DNA of 64,000 bases from Pseudomonas nitroreducens TX1 (GTDB lineage Bacteria; Pseudomonadota; Gammaproteobacteria; Pseudomonadales; Pseudomonadaceae), in contig NZ_AMZB01000122.1 in assembly GCF_000313755.1 (NCBI RefSeq), positions 91,592-155,591 of the forward strand, given 5' to 3'. Positions 37,305 through 45,715 of the stretch are shown here, in pieces. The notes under the pieces are model-generated. The model made no database searches, was not told the DNA's origin, and saw only the letters and a program-made list of their open reading frames with translations. The stretch's first letter is position 1, and each line of letters starts with the position of its first letter. The position numbers and the translations under genes were made by a program.

Positions 37305-38834
37305 TCAATGGTGCGCGGCATCCACTGCGATGGGTTCGCCGCAGACGTCCGCATAGCGGCGCTTGCGGTCGGCCAGTGTGTAGTGGATCAGCGCGCCGAG
37401 GCCGGCGCCGAAGAACCAGGAGAACTGCGACAGCGCCTCGAACGCCGGCACCAGTGCGAGCACGATGGCGATCAGCGCCGCCGGGACGAACGCCGCCACC
37501 GCCCGCAGGTTCACGCCGCCGTTGTAGTGATAGGCCGCCTCGCAACTTTCGCTGTACAACTCGGGCAGGCTCACCCGGCTGCGGCGCACCAGGTAGTAAT
37601 CGGTGACGATGATCCCGTACAGCGGGCCGAGCAGTGCGCCCAGGCCGCCGAGGAAATACACGATCACCGCCGGGCTGTTGTACAGATGCCAGGGCAGGAT
37701 CAGCACCGCGATGGTCGCGCTGAGCAGGCCGGCGCGGCGGAAGTTCAGCAGGTTCGGCGCAAGGTTGGTGAGGACATAGGCGGGGGCGACGAAGTTGGCC
37801 ATGATGTTCACCGCCACAGTGACGATCAGGAAGGCCAGGCAGGCCAGCACGAGGCCGAAGGTGTTGGGGATCGCGGCGACGATTTCCGTGGGGTTCTGCA
37901 CCAGCTTGCCGTCGATGCTGAACTGCGCGCCGGCCAGCACCACGGCGATCAGCGCGAAGCCCAGCATGTTCACCGGCAGCCCCCAGAAGTTGCCGACGCT
38001 GATGGTGCGGCGGTCCGGGCAGTTGCGGGTGAAGTCGCAGAAATTGAGGATCATGGTGCCGTACAGCGAGACCCACAGCGCGGCGGCGCCCAGCACTTTC
38101 AGCCACATCGCCGAGCCGGTCGGCGCGTCGCCGCTGGACCAGGAGATCGACAGGCCGGCGCGCCAGTACATCCAGCCGGCGAGGCTGGCGAAGGCCACCA
38201 GGATGATCGGCCCGGCAAAGGACTCGTAGCGGCGCACCATCTCCATGCCGTAGGCGAAGATCACCAGTTGCACGCACCAGATGCCGAGGAAGGTGATCCA
38301 GCCGAGGGTCGACAAGCCGAGGATCGAATTCTGGTCATAGGACGCGAGGTTCGGCGCGATGGCGCTGAGCAGCACGCGCAGGACCACCGAGGCGAGGTAG
38401 GTCTGGATGCCGAACCAGGCGATGGCGATCACTGCGCGGATCAGCGCCGGCACCTGGGCGCCGTGGATGCCGAAACTGATGCGGCACATCACCGGGTAGG
38501 GCAGGCCGGTCTTCTGGCCCATGTAGCCGGACAGGTTCATCAGGCCGTAGATCACCAGTGCGCCAAGTGCGAAGGCAGCGAGGATCTGAGCGCCGCTCAT
38601 GCCCAGGGCGAAAAGGCCGATGGCGAATGAATAGTTGGCGATGTTGTGCACATCGTTGGTCCACAACGCGAACAGGCTGTAGCGCCCCCAACTGCGGCCT
38701 TGGGCCTTGGTCGGGGCCAGGTCGGCGCTGTACAGGCGCGGGCTCAGGGTCGGCGCGGCGGGTTTCGCGCAGGCGCCGCCGTCGGCTGGTTGGACAGGGG
38801 AAACGCCGGACAGGTGGGTAGGGCTGGAGTTCAT
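37305..38834 (-). CDS. NCS1-family nucleobase/allantoin/hydantoin permease
   Basis: The 509-residue inner-membrane protein has about 12 helices. NCS1 marks are SLFALWTNDVHNIANYSFAIG, GLPYPVMCRISFGIHGA and NFCDFTRNCPDRRTISVGN. These symporters take up cytosine, uracil, allantoin, hydantoins or thiamine precursors. The substrate cannot be read from sequence, and no catabolic genes are next to it. It matches PA0476. The long upstream region (38835 onward) contains a palindrome that could be its operator. Confidence 0.88.
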   Translation of the reverse strand: MNSSPTHLSGVSPVQPADGGACAKPAAPTLSPRLYSADLAPTKAQGRSWGRYSLFALWTNDVHNIANYSFAIGLFALGMSGAQILAAFALGALVIYGLMNLSGYMGQKTGLPYPVMCRISFGIHGAQVPALIRAVIAIAWFGIQTYLASVVLRVLLSAIAPNLASYDQNSILGLSTLGWITFLGIWCVQLVIFAYGMEMVRRYESFAGPIILVAFASLAGWMYWRAGLSISWSSGDAPTGSAMWLKVLGAAALWVSLYGTMILNFCDFTRNCPDRRTISVGNFWGLPVNMLGFALIAVVLAGAQFSIDGKLVQNPTEIVAAIPNTFGLVLACLAFLIVTVAVNIMANFVAPAYVLTNLAPNLLNFRRAGLLSATIAVLILPWHLYNSPAVIVYFLGGLGALLGPLYGIIVTDYYLVRRSRVSLPELYSESCEAAYHYNGGVNLRAVAAFVPAALIAIVLALVPAFEALSQFSWFFGAGLGALIHYTLADRKRRYADVCGEPIAVDAAHH

Positions 38835-39072
38835 GGGCTACTCGGCTTTTGTATGCACGGCTTTTTGTGGTTTGTGTGCAAAGCCAGTTCCGTGCCAGGG
38901 CAACCGTCTGCAGTCTTTCTGACCTTGTTGAACGCAGGTTCGGATCCTGTCTGAGCCCTTTGGTGGTGCGACATTGGTGGCTGTCCAGGTGGTCAGGAAA
39001 TTAATTTTCCATGGCAATCATTGACTTGCGATTCAGGATGGTTGCGATTCTTGGGGGTGCACGGTGTGGATT

Positions 39073-39094
39073 TTGTACACAATAATTGTGCACA
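39073..39094. promoter_or_regulatory. Palindromic operator-like element
   Basis: The core CACAATAATTGTG (39078-39090) is a perfect 6-bp inverted repeat around a central A, extended by TTGTA on the left and CACA on the right. TTGTACACAA within it is itself near-palindromic. It lies about 240 bases upstream of the permease start. GntR- or LysR-type binding is possible; no regulator gene is adjacent. Confidence 0.45.
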
Positions 39095-39186
39095 TGCGTT
39101 ACGTGGCCGATTCGCAGCGGGCGGAATCCATCGCGGCTACGCCAACGGGCGGACCCTGCGTAGCATGAACCTCCGTAGCGGCGATT

Positions 39187-39222
39187 CCCCTCTCCCTGAC
39201 TTTCTCCCTGGAGGGAGAGGGG
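39187..39222. repeat. CCCTCTCCC-type dispersed hairpin repeat
   Basis: CCCCTCTCCC and GGGAGAGGGG form a 10-bp inverted repeat with a 16-base interior containing a further partial copy. Confidence 0.65.
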
Positions 39223-39265
39223 ACGGTGCCGGCTGAAACTGGAGCGTCAGCCGGCTCGGATGGCT

Positions 39266-39311
39266 CCCTCTCCCTTCGGAGCGGGGCGCGCAGCCAGGGC
39301 GGGGGAGAGGG
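39266..39311. repeat. CCCTCTCCC-type dispersed hairpin repeat
   Basis: CCCTCTCCC and GGGAGAGGG flank a 28-base GC-rich interior, 44 bases after the previous copy. Confidence 0.55.
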
Positions 39312-39383
39312 CACGCCCCGGCGAGATATTTAGGGTAGGAGGACTTCGTCCGCGTTTGGGTGGGCGTTGCACAGACGCAGCCA

Positions 39384-39410
39384 TAAAAAAACCGCCCCGG
39401 AGGGCGGTTT
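39384..39410 (-). terminator. Terminator of glcB
   Basis: Read on the minus strand, AAACCGCCC and GGGCGGTTT form a stem with a 4-base loop, followed by seven T. It begins about 20 bases after the glcB stop. Confidence 0.9.
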
Positions 39411-39431
39411 CTTCAACGCGGCGCGAGGTGC

Positions 39432-41609
39432 TTACAGACCGTTCCTGGCCTTGAACTCACGGCGGCGGCGGTGCAGGACCGGCTCGGTGTAGCCGTTGGG
39501 CTGCTTGGCGCCTTCGATGACCAGTTCCAGCGCAGCCTGGAAGGCCACGTTGTCGTCGAAGTTCGGTGCCATCGGACGGTACTGGGCGTCACCGGCGTTC
39601 TGGCGATCCACCACCGAAGCCATGCGCTTGAGGCTTTCCAGCACTTGTTCTTCGGTCACCACGCCGTGGCGCAGCCAGTTGGCCAGCAGCTGGCTGGAGA
39701 TACGCAGGGTGGCGCGGTCTTCCATCAGGCCGATGTCGTTGATGTCCGGCACCTTGGAGCAGCCGACGCCCTGGTCGATCCAGCGGACCACGTAGCCGAG
39801 GATGCCCTGGGCGTTGTTGTCCAGCTCGTTCTTGATCTCTTCCGCGCTCCAGTTGGTGTTGGGGGCGAGCGGAATGGTCAGGATGTCGTCCACCGAAGCC
39901 GGCGCGCGCTTGGCCAGTTCAGCCTGGCGGGCGAACACATCGACCTTGTGGTAGTGCAGCGCGTGCAGAGTGGCAGCGGTCGGCGAAGGAACCCAGGCGG
40001 TGTTGGCGCCGGCCAGTGGGTGAGCGATCTTCTGCTCGAGCATGGCGGCCATCAGGTCGGGCATGGCCCACATGCCTTTGCCGATCTGGGCTTTGCCCTG
40101 CAGGCCGGTGGCCAGGCCGACGTCGACGTTGTTGTTCTCGTAGGAGCCGATCCACTTCTCGGTCTTCATGGCGCCCTTGCGCACCATGGCGCCGGCTTCC
40201 ATGGAGGTGTGGATTTCGTCACCGGTGCGGTCGAGGAAGCCGGTGTTGATGAACACCACGCGCTCGGCGGCGGCCTTGATGCAGGCCTTCAGGTTGACGG
40301 TGGTGCGGCGCTCTTCGTCCATGATGCCGACTTTCAGCGTGTTGCGCGGCAGGCCCAGCAGGTCCTCGACGCGGCTGAAGATCTCGGCGGCGAAGGCGAC
40401 TTCTTCCGGACCGTGCATCTTCGGCTTCACGATGTACACGCTGCCGGTGCGGCTGTTCTTGCGGGTGGCGCTGCCGTTCAGGTTGTGAATGGCGATCAGG
40501 CTGGTGAACAGGCCGTCCTGGATGCCTTCGGGTACTTCGTTGCCCTGGGCGTCGAGGATTGCCGGGTTGGTCATCAGGTGGCCAACGTTACGCACGAACA
40601 GCAGGGAGCGGCCATGCAGGCTCAGCTCGGAACCATCGGCCCTGGTGTAGACGCGGTCCGGGTTCATGGTGCGGGTGAAGGTGCTGCCGCCCTTGGAAAC
40701 CTGCTCGGCGAGGTCGCCTTTCATCAGGCCCAGCCAGTTGCGGTAGACCACGACCTTGTCGTCGGCGTCGACGGCGGCCACGGAGTCTTCGCAGTCCATG
40801 ATGGTGGTCAGCGCGGACTCCATCAGGACGTCTTTCACGCCAGCGGCGTCGGTCTGGCCGATCGGGCTGGTCGGGTCGATCTGGATTTCGAAGTGCAGGC
40901 CGTTGTGCTTGAGCAGCACGGCTTTCGGCTTGGCGGCTTCGCCCTGGAAGGCCAGGAACTGGGCAGCGTTCTTCAGGCCGGTCTCGCTGCCGTTCTTCAG
41001 GGTGACGGCCAGCGCGCCGTTCTTCACCACGTAGGCGGTGGCGTCGACATGGGAGCCGGTTTCCAGCGGGGCGGCTTCGTCGAGGAAGGCGCGGGCGAAG
41101 GCGATGACCTTGTCACCGCGGACCTTGTTGTAGCCCTTGCCTTTCTCGGCGCCGTTCTCTTCGCTGATCGCGTCGGTGCCGTACAGTGCATCGTACAGCG
41201 AGCCCCAGCGGGCGTTGGCGGCGTTCAGGGCGAAGCGCGCGTTCATCACCGGCACGACCAACTGCGGGCCGGCCATGCGGGCGATTTCTTCGTCGACGTT
41301 CTGAGTGCTGGCCTGGAAGTCGGCCGGCTCGGGCAGCAGGTAACCGATTTCCTGCAGGAAGGCCTTGTAGGCAACGGCATCGTGCGGCTTGCCGGCGCGG
41401 GCCTGGTGCCAGCCGTCGACTTTCGCCTGGATGTCATCGCGCTTGGCGAGCAGGGCCTTGTTCTTGGGGGCCAGGTCGTTGATTACGGTTTCTACGCCTG
41501 CCCAGAACTTGCCGGCGTCGATGCCGGTGCCGGGAATGGCTTCGTTGTTCACGAAGTCGAAAAGGACTTTGGCGACCTGCAGGCCACCGACTTGAACGCG
41601 TTCAGTCAT
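39432..41609 (-). CDS. glcB: Malate synthase G
   Basis: GlcB condenses glyoxylate with acetyl-CoA to malate in the glyoxylate shunt, allowing growth on acetate and fatty acids. The 725-residue length is typical of isoform G. Conserved segments are [49 protein letters not shown] and [14 protein letters not shown], carrying the catalytic Arg and metal-binding Glu/Asp positions. The start [10 protein letters not shown] is 4 codons inside the open frame. It complements the fadE genes later in the window, which generate acetyl-CoA. Confidence 0.97.
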   Translation of the reverse strand: MTERVQVGGLQVAKVLFDFVNNEAIPGTGIDAGKFWAGVETVINDLAPKNKALLAKRDDIQAKVDGWHQARAGKPHDAVAYKAFLQEIGYLLPEPADFQASTQNVDEEIARMAGPQLVVPVMNARFALNAANARWGSLYDALYGTDAISEENGAEKGKGYNKVRGDKVIAFARAFLDEAAPLETGSHVDATAYVVKNGALAVTLKNGSETGLKNAAQFLAFQGEAAKPKAVLLKHNGLHFEIQIDPTSPIGQTDAAGVKDVLMESALTTIMDCEDSVAAVDADDKVVVYRNWLGLMKGDLAEQVSKGGSTFTRTMNPDRVYTRADGSELSLHGRSLLFVRNVGHLMTNPAILDAQGNEVPEGIQDGLFTSLIAIHNLNGSATRKNSRTGSVYIVKPKMHGPEEVAFAAEIFSRVEDLLGLPRNTLKVGIMDEERRTTVNLKACIKAAAERVVFINTGFLDRTGDEIHTSMEAGAMVRKGAMKTEKWIGSYENNNVDVGLATGLQGKAQIGKGMWAMPDLMAAMLEQKIAHPLAGANTAWVPSPTAATLHALHYHKVDVFARQAELAKRAPASVDDILTIPLAPNTNWSAEEIKNELDNNAQGILGYVVRWIDQGVGCSKVPDINDIGLMEDRATLRISSQLLANWLRHGVVTEEQVLESLKRMASVVDRQNAGDAQYRPMAPNFDDNVAFQAALELVIEGAKQPNGYTEPVLHRRRREFKARNGL

Positions 41610-41776
41610 TGCTTGCCTCACTCTGCTCAGGACCGGCTCTGGACACAGGCAAAACGCCTTGTAGTCCGAGCCGCGGAATACTACATGATGCCGTGGGAAA
41701 AATCAGTGGGCTAGCGTCGCGGTTAGACCAAAGTACGCATATCAGTCACGTAGCAGGTCTTATGTTCGCAAATATC

Positions 41777-41794
41777 ATCTGGATTGTTCCAGAT
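41777..41794. promoter_or_regulatory. Inverted repeat between glcB and the GNAT gene
   Basis: ATCTGGA and TCCAGAT are perfect 7-bp arms around TTGT. The element is centred in the AT-richer divergent region, 168 bases from glcB and 110 from the GNAT gene. It looks like a dimeric-regulator site; no known regulator is assigned. Confidence 0.45.
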
Positions 41795-41903
41795 AAATCT
41801 TAAAACTGTACACGCATTACCCGAATGGGTACCTGTGGCAGCCCGTCGCAGCCGGCTGACCTCGCCGTGCCTATACTGCTTCTTCCCTCCTGGAGAATCC
41901 CGC

Positions 41904-42353
41904 ATGTCCGTGACGCTTGCCACCCCCACCGATCTGGATGACCTGGTCCCGCTGTTTTCCGGCTACCTCGATTTCTATGAGGTGCCCGCGCCCCACGCGA
42001 AGATTCGCGAGTTCCTCCAGGCGCGCATTGGCAGCGGACAGTCCACGGTGTTCATCGCGCGCAGCATCGATGGGCTGGCGGTCGGCTTCGTGCAGCTGTA
42101 CCCGTTCTTCGCTTCCCTGGCGCTGCAGGCGTCATGGCTGGTCAGTGACCTCTACGTGCTGCCCGCTGCGCGCCGCGACGGTTATGGCGAGGCGCTGATG
42201 AACGCCGCCCGCGCCCACGGCGAAGCCACCGGCGCCTGCGGGCTGATGCTGGAGACGGCGAAGACCAACCACGCTGGCCAGTCGCTGTACGAGCGCCTGG
42301 GCTACAAGCGGGACGACCAGTTCTATACCTATTGGCTGGACCTTACGGCCTAG
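41904..42353 (+). CDS. GNAT-family N-acetyltransferase
   Basis: The 149-residue protein has the GNAT core. Motif A is VSDLYVLPAARRDGYGEALMNAA, with the acetyl-CoA pyrophosphate loop RRDGYG. It ends with ETAKTNHAGQSLYERLGYKRD (motif B, shown by words). The substrate is unknown. A TGGAGAA site lies upstream of the ATG. It matches PA0483 and lies 19 bases before the ACT-domain gene, so the two may be co-transcribed. Confidence 0.85.
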   Translation: MSVTLATPTDLDDLVPLFSGYLDFYEVPAPHAKIREFLQARIGSGQSTVFIARSIDGLAVGFVQLYPFFASLALQASWLVSDLYVLPAARRDGYGEALMNAARAHGEATGACGLMLETAKTNHAGQSLYERLGYKRDDQFYTYWLDLTA

Positions 42354-42372
42354 CCCTTCGCGGAGACTGCTC

Positions 42373-42891
42373 ATGGACCACCTCGTTTTGACCGTCATCG
42401 CCCAGGACCAGCCCGGTCTGGTGGAGCGCGTGGCCAAATGCATCGCCGCCCACGGCGGTAACTGGCTGGAAAGCCGCATGTCGCGCATGGCCGGGCAGTT
42501 CGCCGGGATCCTTCGCGTAGCCGTGCCCGCCGAGGGCTATGACGAACTGGTGGAAGGCCTGCAGGAGCTGAGCGAACACGGCATTCGCGTGCTGCTGGCG
42601 GAGAGCGGCATCGAGCCGGCCTGCAACTGGAAGCCGATTCACCTCGACCTGGTGGGTAACGACCGTCCCGGCATCGTTCGCGACATCACCCAGCTGCTGG
42701 CCGAGCACGGTGTAAACCTGGAGCGCCTGAGCACAGAAGTGCTGCCCGCACCGATGAGCAGCGAGCCGCTGTTCCACGCCGAGGCGCTGCTGGCCGTGCC
42801 GCTGACCCTGCCGCTGGAGAACCTGCAGCAGAAGCTGGAAGAGCTGGCGGACGACCTGATGGTGGAGCTGAATTTCCACAGCGGGGAATGA
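42373..42891 (+). CDS. Tandem ACT-domain regulator, GcvR-like
   Basis: The 172-residue protein has two ACT domains: LVLTVIAQDQPGLVERVAKCIAAHGG (residues about 4-29) and LDLVGNDRPGIVRDITQLLAEHGVN (about 91-115), shown by key words. GcvR of E. coli antagonises GcvA and controls the glycine cleavage system. This protein has the same domain order, but no gcv gene is near, so the role is inferred from family only. It matches PA0484. The long DnaA-box-rich interval follows immediately. Confidence 0.8.
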   Translation: MDHLVLTVIAQDQPGLVERVAKCIAAHGGNWLESRMSRMAGQFAGILRVAVPAEGYDELVEGLQELSEHGIRVLLAESGIEPACNWKPIHLDLVGNDRPGIVRDITQLLAEHGVNLERLSTEVLPAPMSSEPLFHAEALLAVPLTLPLENLQQKLEELADDLMVELNFHSGE

Positions 42892-43538
42892 TCGTCCCGC
42901 TCTGATCGCACGGCTTGTGGAAAAACCTGTGGGCTCTCTGTTGATGGATTGGCGGAGGGCCCATTTTATTTGGTCCGCGCGTTGATCTTCTTATCCACTG
43001 CGAGTCTTGTCGCTGTGCACAGATTGCGGGGATCGCCCCGTGGGCATTCTGTTGATAAGTGGCTGAATCCTGCTGTTTCCGTGGTCTTCAGTGTTCTGGT
43101 CATTTTCTGTGCAGAACGCGCGTGGCGAACTGGGCGATCCGGACTTGCCTGCCGCTGTGCACAAAATCACTGGAAGAGTCTGTGGAGAAGCCGTTCATGA
43201 AACGCTGGAGGCCGCTATTCCTATGGATTTCACAGGGTTGTCCACTTTCTGAGCGGGCGGCGTTTGCCCGTCCACACGAAGCGGGGATGAGCCTGTGGAC
43301 AAGCCGGGGGAATGTCTCTACAGGCCCTAACGCACGGGGTTTGCGTGAAATTGATCAAATACTGATCATGACGCCCGGGGCTGACAGAGAAGACGGCGCA
43401 TGGAAGCCTGGCGAGGGGCGTCTTGTGGAAGAAACACCCGTTATCCCCGCATTTGCGGGATAGAGCTGTGGACAATTTGCGGGTGACTGCCTGCAAGTCG
43501 CAGCTGGCGTGACTTGCAGGCAGTGGATCAATTAATGA
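42892..43538. promoter_or_regulatory. Gene-free interval with a cluster of DnaA-box-like sites
   Basis: There is no convincing gene in these 647 bases. Six 9-mers match the DnaA box TTATCCACA at 8 of 9 positions: TTTTCCACA (42924-42916), TTATCCACT (42991-42999), TTATCAACA (43058-43050), TTCTCCACA (43189-43181), and TTGTCCACA twice (43302-43294 and 43475-43467). Weaker copies occur at 43156, 43238, 43424 and 43441. Five of the six are on the minus strand. A perfect 13-bp hairpin ends the interval. A DnaA-titrating or DnaA-reactivating role is an inference. Confidence 0.5.
43487..43523. other. Perfect 13-bp hairpin between the DnaA-box cluster and rarD
   Basis: CTGCCTGCAAGTC and GACTTGCAGGCAG pair perfectly across an 11-base loop. 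No T-run follows on either strand, so it is not a classical terminator for rarD, which ends 16 bases away. Confidence 0.7.
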
Positions 43539-44426
43539 TCAGTCGCCGCGGGAGAGGCGGTACCAGATGTCCACGCTGTAGACGACCAGGCCAGCCCAGA
43601 TGCAGCAGAGGGAGATCAGGCGCGTGGTGTCCAGGTGCTCGCCAAACAGCAGGATTGCCTGCAGCAGCACCAGGGTCGGCGCCAGGTACTGCAGGAAGCC
43701 CAGCGTCGCGTAAGGCAGGTGGCGCGCGGCAGCATTGAAGCACACCAGTGGCACCAGGGTGATCGGGCCGGCGGCGGCGAGCCAGATGGCGTCCTTGGTG
43801 GCCCAGAAGTCAGCGTGCACGCTCGGGCCGTCGGCGAACAGCACGAGATAGCCGATCGCCAGTGGCAGCAAAATCCAGGTCTCTACCACCAGGCCCGGTA
43901 GCGCTGCCACCGGTGCCTGCTTGCGGATCAGCCCGTAGAAGCCGAAGGTCAGCGCCAATGCCAGCGACACCCAGGGCAGGCTGCCCAGTTGCCAGAGCTG
44001 CTGGGCCACGCCCAGCGCGGCGAGGCCGACCGCTACCCACTGCAGCGGGCGCAGCCGTTCGCGCAGGATAACCAGGCCCAGCAACACGTTGATCAGTGGG
44101 TTGATGTAGTAGCCCAGGCTGGCCTCGATCATGTGGCCGTTATTCACCGCCCAGACGTAGACCAGCCAGTTGCTGGCGATCAACAGCCCACTGGCGGTGA
44201 GGACGGCGATACGCTTGGGATTCTCGCGCAGCTCGCGCCACCAGCCGGGATGCTTCCACACCAGCAGGAGCAGGGCGCCGAACACCGCCGACCAGATGGC
44301 CCTGTGGGTGATGATTTCCAGGGCTGGAATGCGTTCGAGCAACTTGAAGTAGATCGGGAAGAGCCCCCAGATGACATAGGCAGTCAAGCCCAGGGCGTAG
44401 CCCCGGCGGGGATTGGCGGTGGCCAT
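43539..44426 (-). CDS. rarD: RarD, EamA-family membrane transporter
   Basis: The 295-residue inner-membrane protein has ten helices arranged as two EamA halves. RarD marks are GLTAYVIWGLFPIYFKLL, ITHRAIWSA, SNWLVYVWAVNNGHMIEASLGYYINPL (key words) and FNAAARHLPYATLGFLQYLAPT. The family is annotated as chloramphenicol-sensitive protein; its physiological substrate is unknown. It matches PA0485. It is transcribed toward the DnaA-box interval. Confidence 0.92.
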   Translation of the reverse strand: MATANPRRGYALGLTAYVIWGLFPIYFKLLERIPALEIITHRAIWSAVFGALLLLVWKHPGWWRELRENPKRIAVLTASGLLIASNWLVYVWAVNNGHMIEASLGYYINPLINVLLGLVILRERLRPLQWVAVGLAALGVAQQLWQLGSLPWVSLALALTFGFYGLIRKQAPVAALPGLVVETWILLPLAIGYLVLFADGPSVHADFWATKDAIWLAAAGPITLVPLVCFNAAARHLPYATLGFLQYLAPTLVLLQAILLFGEHLDTTRLISLCCIWAGLVVYSVDIWYRLSRGD

Positions 44427-44529
44427 GGAACATCCTTGGTTAGGCAGCTAATGAGTGGCTGCACAATTCTAGGGCGCTCGCGCTGGCTTGTCTGTGCCGC
44501 TGCGGTAGATGACGTCAGGGTCTGAAAGA

Positions 44530-44557
44530 TTCTGCGTAACGTTGCCGTTACGCAGAA
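44530..44557. promoter_or_regulatory. Perfect 12-bp inverted repeat upstream of rarD
   Basis: TTCTGCGTAACG and CGTTACGCAGAA are perfect arms around TTGC. It lies about 105 bases before the rarD start and just inside a REP dyad boundary. No T-run follows on either side. An operator or an RNA hairpin is possible. Confidence 0.55.
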
Positions 44558-44568
44558 GGGCGTTGTTT

Positions 44569-44645
44569 GTAGGAGCGAGCTTGCTTGCGAACCTGTTAGC
44601 CGGCGACATCGGAGTCATGCGGTTCGCGAGCAAGCTCGCTCCTAC
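44569..44645. repeat. REP dyad
   Basis: This inverted REP pair (GTAGGAGCGAGCTTGCTTGC left, canonical right arm) lies between srkA and rarD. The left arm has one C-to-T change in its stem (GCTTGC for GCTCGC), a rare unmatched difference. Confidence 0.85.
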
Positions 44646-44672
44646 GAAGAGCCAATGCGCTTGTGAGCGCGG

Positions 44673-45647
44673 TCAGAACAGCCGCAACGGCTCCTCATCC
44701 AGCGCCGCCAATTGCTCGCGCAGTACCAGGACCTGTTCGCCCCAGTAACGCTCGGTGCCGAACCAGGGGAAGCTCGGGGGGAACGCCGGGTCGTCCCAGC
44801 GGCGTGCCAGCCACGCGCTGTAATGCATCAGGCGCAGGGCGCGCAGGCCTTCGATCAGCGGCAGCTCGCGTGGGTCGAAGTCGTGGAATTCCTGGTAGCC
44901 GTCGACCAGTTCCGAGAGCTGCCCGAGGCGCTCCTGGCGTTCGCCGGCAAGCATCATCCACAAGTCCTGCACCGCCGGGCCCATGCGGCAATCATCGAGG
45001 TCAACGACGTGGAAGGTTTCGTCGCGGCACAGCAGGTTGCCGGGATGGCAGTCGCCGTGCATGCGGATCGGCGTGTACTTCACCCGTGCGTAGAGGTCGT
45101 CGATCTTCTTCAGCAGGTCGCGCGCCACGGACTCGTAGGCCGGCAGCAGACTCTTGGGAATGAAGTTGCCCTCCAGCAGGGTGGCCAGGGACTGGTGGCC
45201 GAAGTTCTGCGGTGTGAGCGACTCACGGTGCTCGAACGGACGGTTGGCGCCCACGGCGTGCAGGCGGCCGAGCAGTTGGCCCAGGCGATAGAGCTGGTCC
45301 AGGTTCCCCGGCTCCGGTGCGCGGCCGCCGCGGCGAGGGAACAGGGTGAAACGGAAGCCGGCATGCTCGAAGAGGGTCCTGCCCTCGTGCACCAGCGGCG
45401 CCACCACCGGGACTTCGCACTCGGCCAGCTCGGCGGAGAAGCTGTGTTCCTCGAGAATGGCCTCGGTAGTCCAGCGGCCGGGGCGGTAGAACTTGGCGAT
45501 CAGTGGCTCGCTGTCTTCGATACCGACCTGGTAGACGCGGTTCTCGTAGCTGTTGAGCGCGAGTACGCGGGCGTCGCTGAGAAAACCGATGCTTTCCACC
45601 GCATCCAGCACCAGGTCGGGGGTGAGGGCGGAAAAGGGATGGGACAT
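44673..45647 (-). CDS. srkA: Stress response kinase A (YihE/SrkA)
   Basis: The 324-residue Ser/Thr kinase has an APH-like fold: the N-lobe Lys in EPLIAKFYRPGRW, the catalytic loop MHGDCHPGNLLCRDE and the metal-binding VDLDDCRMGPAVQDLW. SrkA in E. coli counteracts MazEF-linked death under envelope and oxidative stress. Length and motifs are standard. It matches PA0486. It is followed by rarD across a REP dyad in the same direction. Confidence 0.93.
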   Translation of the reverse strand: MSHPFSALTPDLVLDAVESIGFLSDARVLALNSYENRVYQVGIEDSEPLIAKFYRPGRWTTEAILEEHSFSAELAECEVPVVAPLVHEGRTLFEHAGFRFTLFPRRGGRAPEPGNLDQLYRLGQLLGRLHAVGANRPFEHRESLTPQNFGHQSLATLLEGNFIPKSLLPAYESVARDLLKKIDDLYARVKYTPIRMHGDCHPGNLLCRDETFHVVDLDDCRMGPAVQDLWMMLAGERQERLGQLSELVDGYQEFHDFDPRELPLIEGLRALRLMHYSAWLARRWDDPAFPPSFPWFGTERYWGEQVLVLREQLAALDEEPLRLF

Positions 45648-45715
45648 GGCGACGTTCCGGCAAGGGTAAAGCTGCCTAGTTTACCCAGTCCGCTTCGTTT
45701 GGGTGGGCAGTTGCC

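Larger units (their letters stand above)
38835..39383. other. Gene-free interval between permease and glcB
   Basis: About 550 bases hold no convincing gene. They contain TTGT-type words near the permease (TTTGTATGCAC at 38855 and TTTGTGTGCAAA at 38870), a palindrome at 39073-39094, and two CCCTCTCCC-type repeats at 39187-39222 and 39266-39311. A single decayed REP arm (GGAGGACTTCGTCCGCG) lies near 39337. Confidence 0.55.

Noticed and set aside
43350..43371. TTGATCAA and TGATCA words as a possible ANR/DNR box
   Set aside because: The spacing does not fit TTGAT-N4-ATCAA and no oxygen-regulated gene starts nearby.
43059..43463. 134-codon frame in the DnaA-box interval
   Set aside because: Its codon choice and composition (many Cys, Trp, Arg) are unlike neighbouring genes, and it reads straight through the DnaA boxes.
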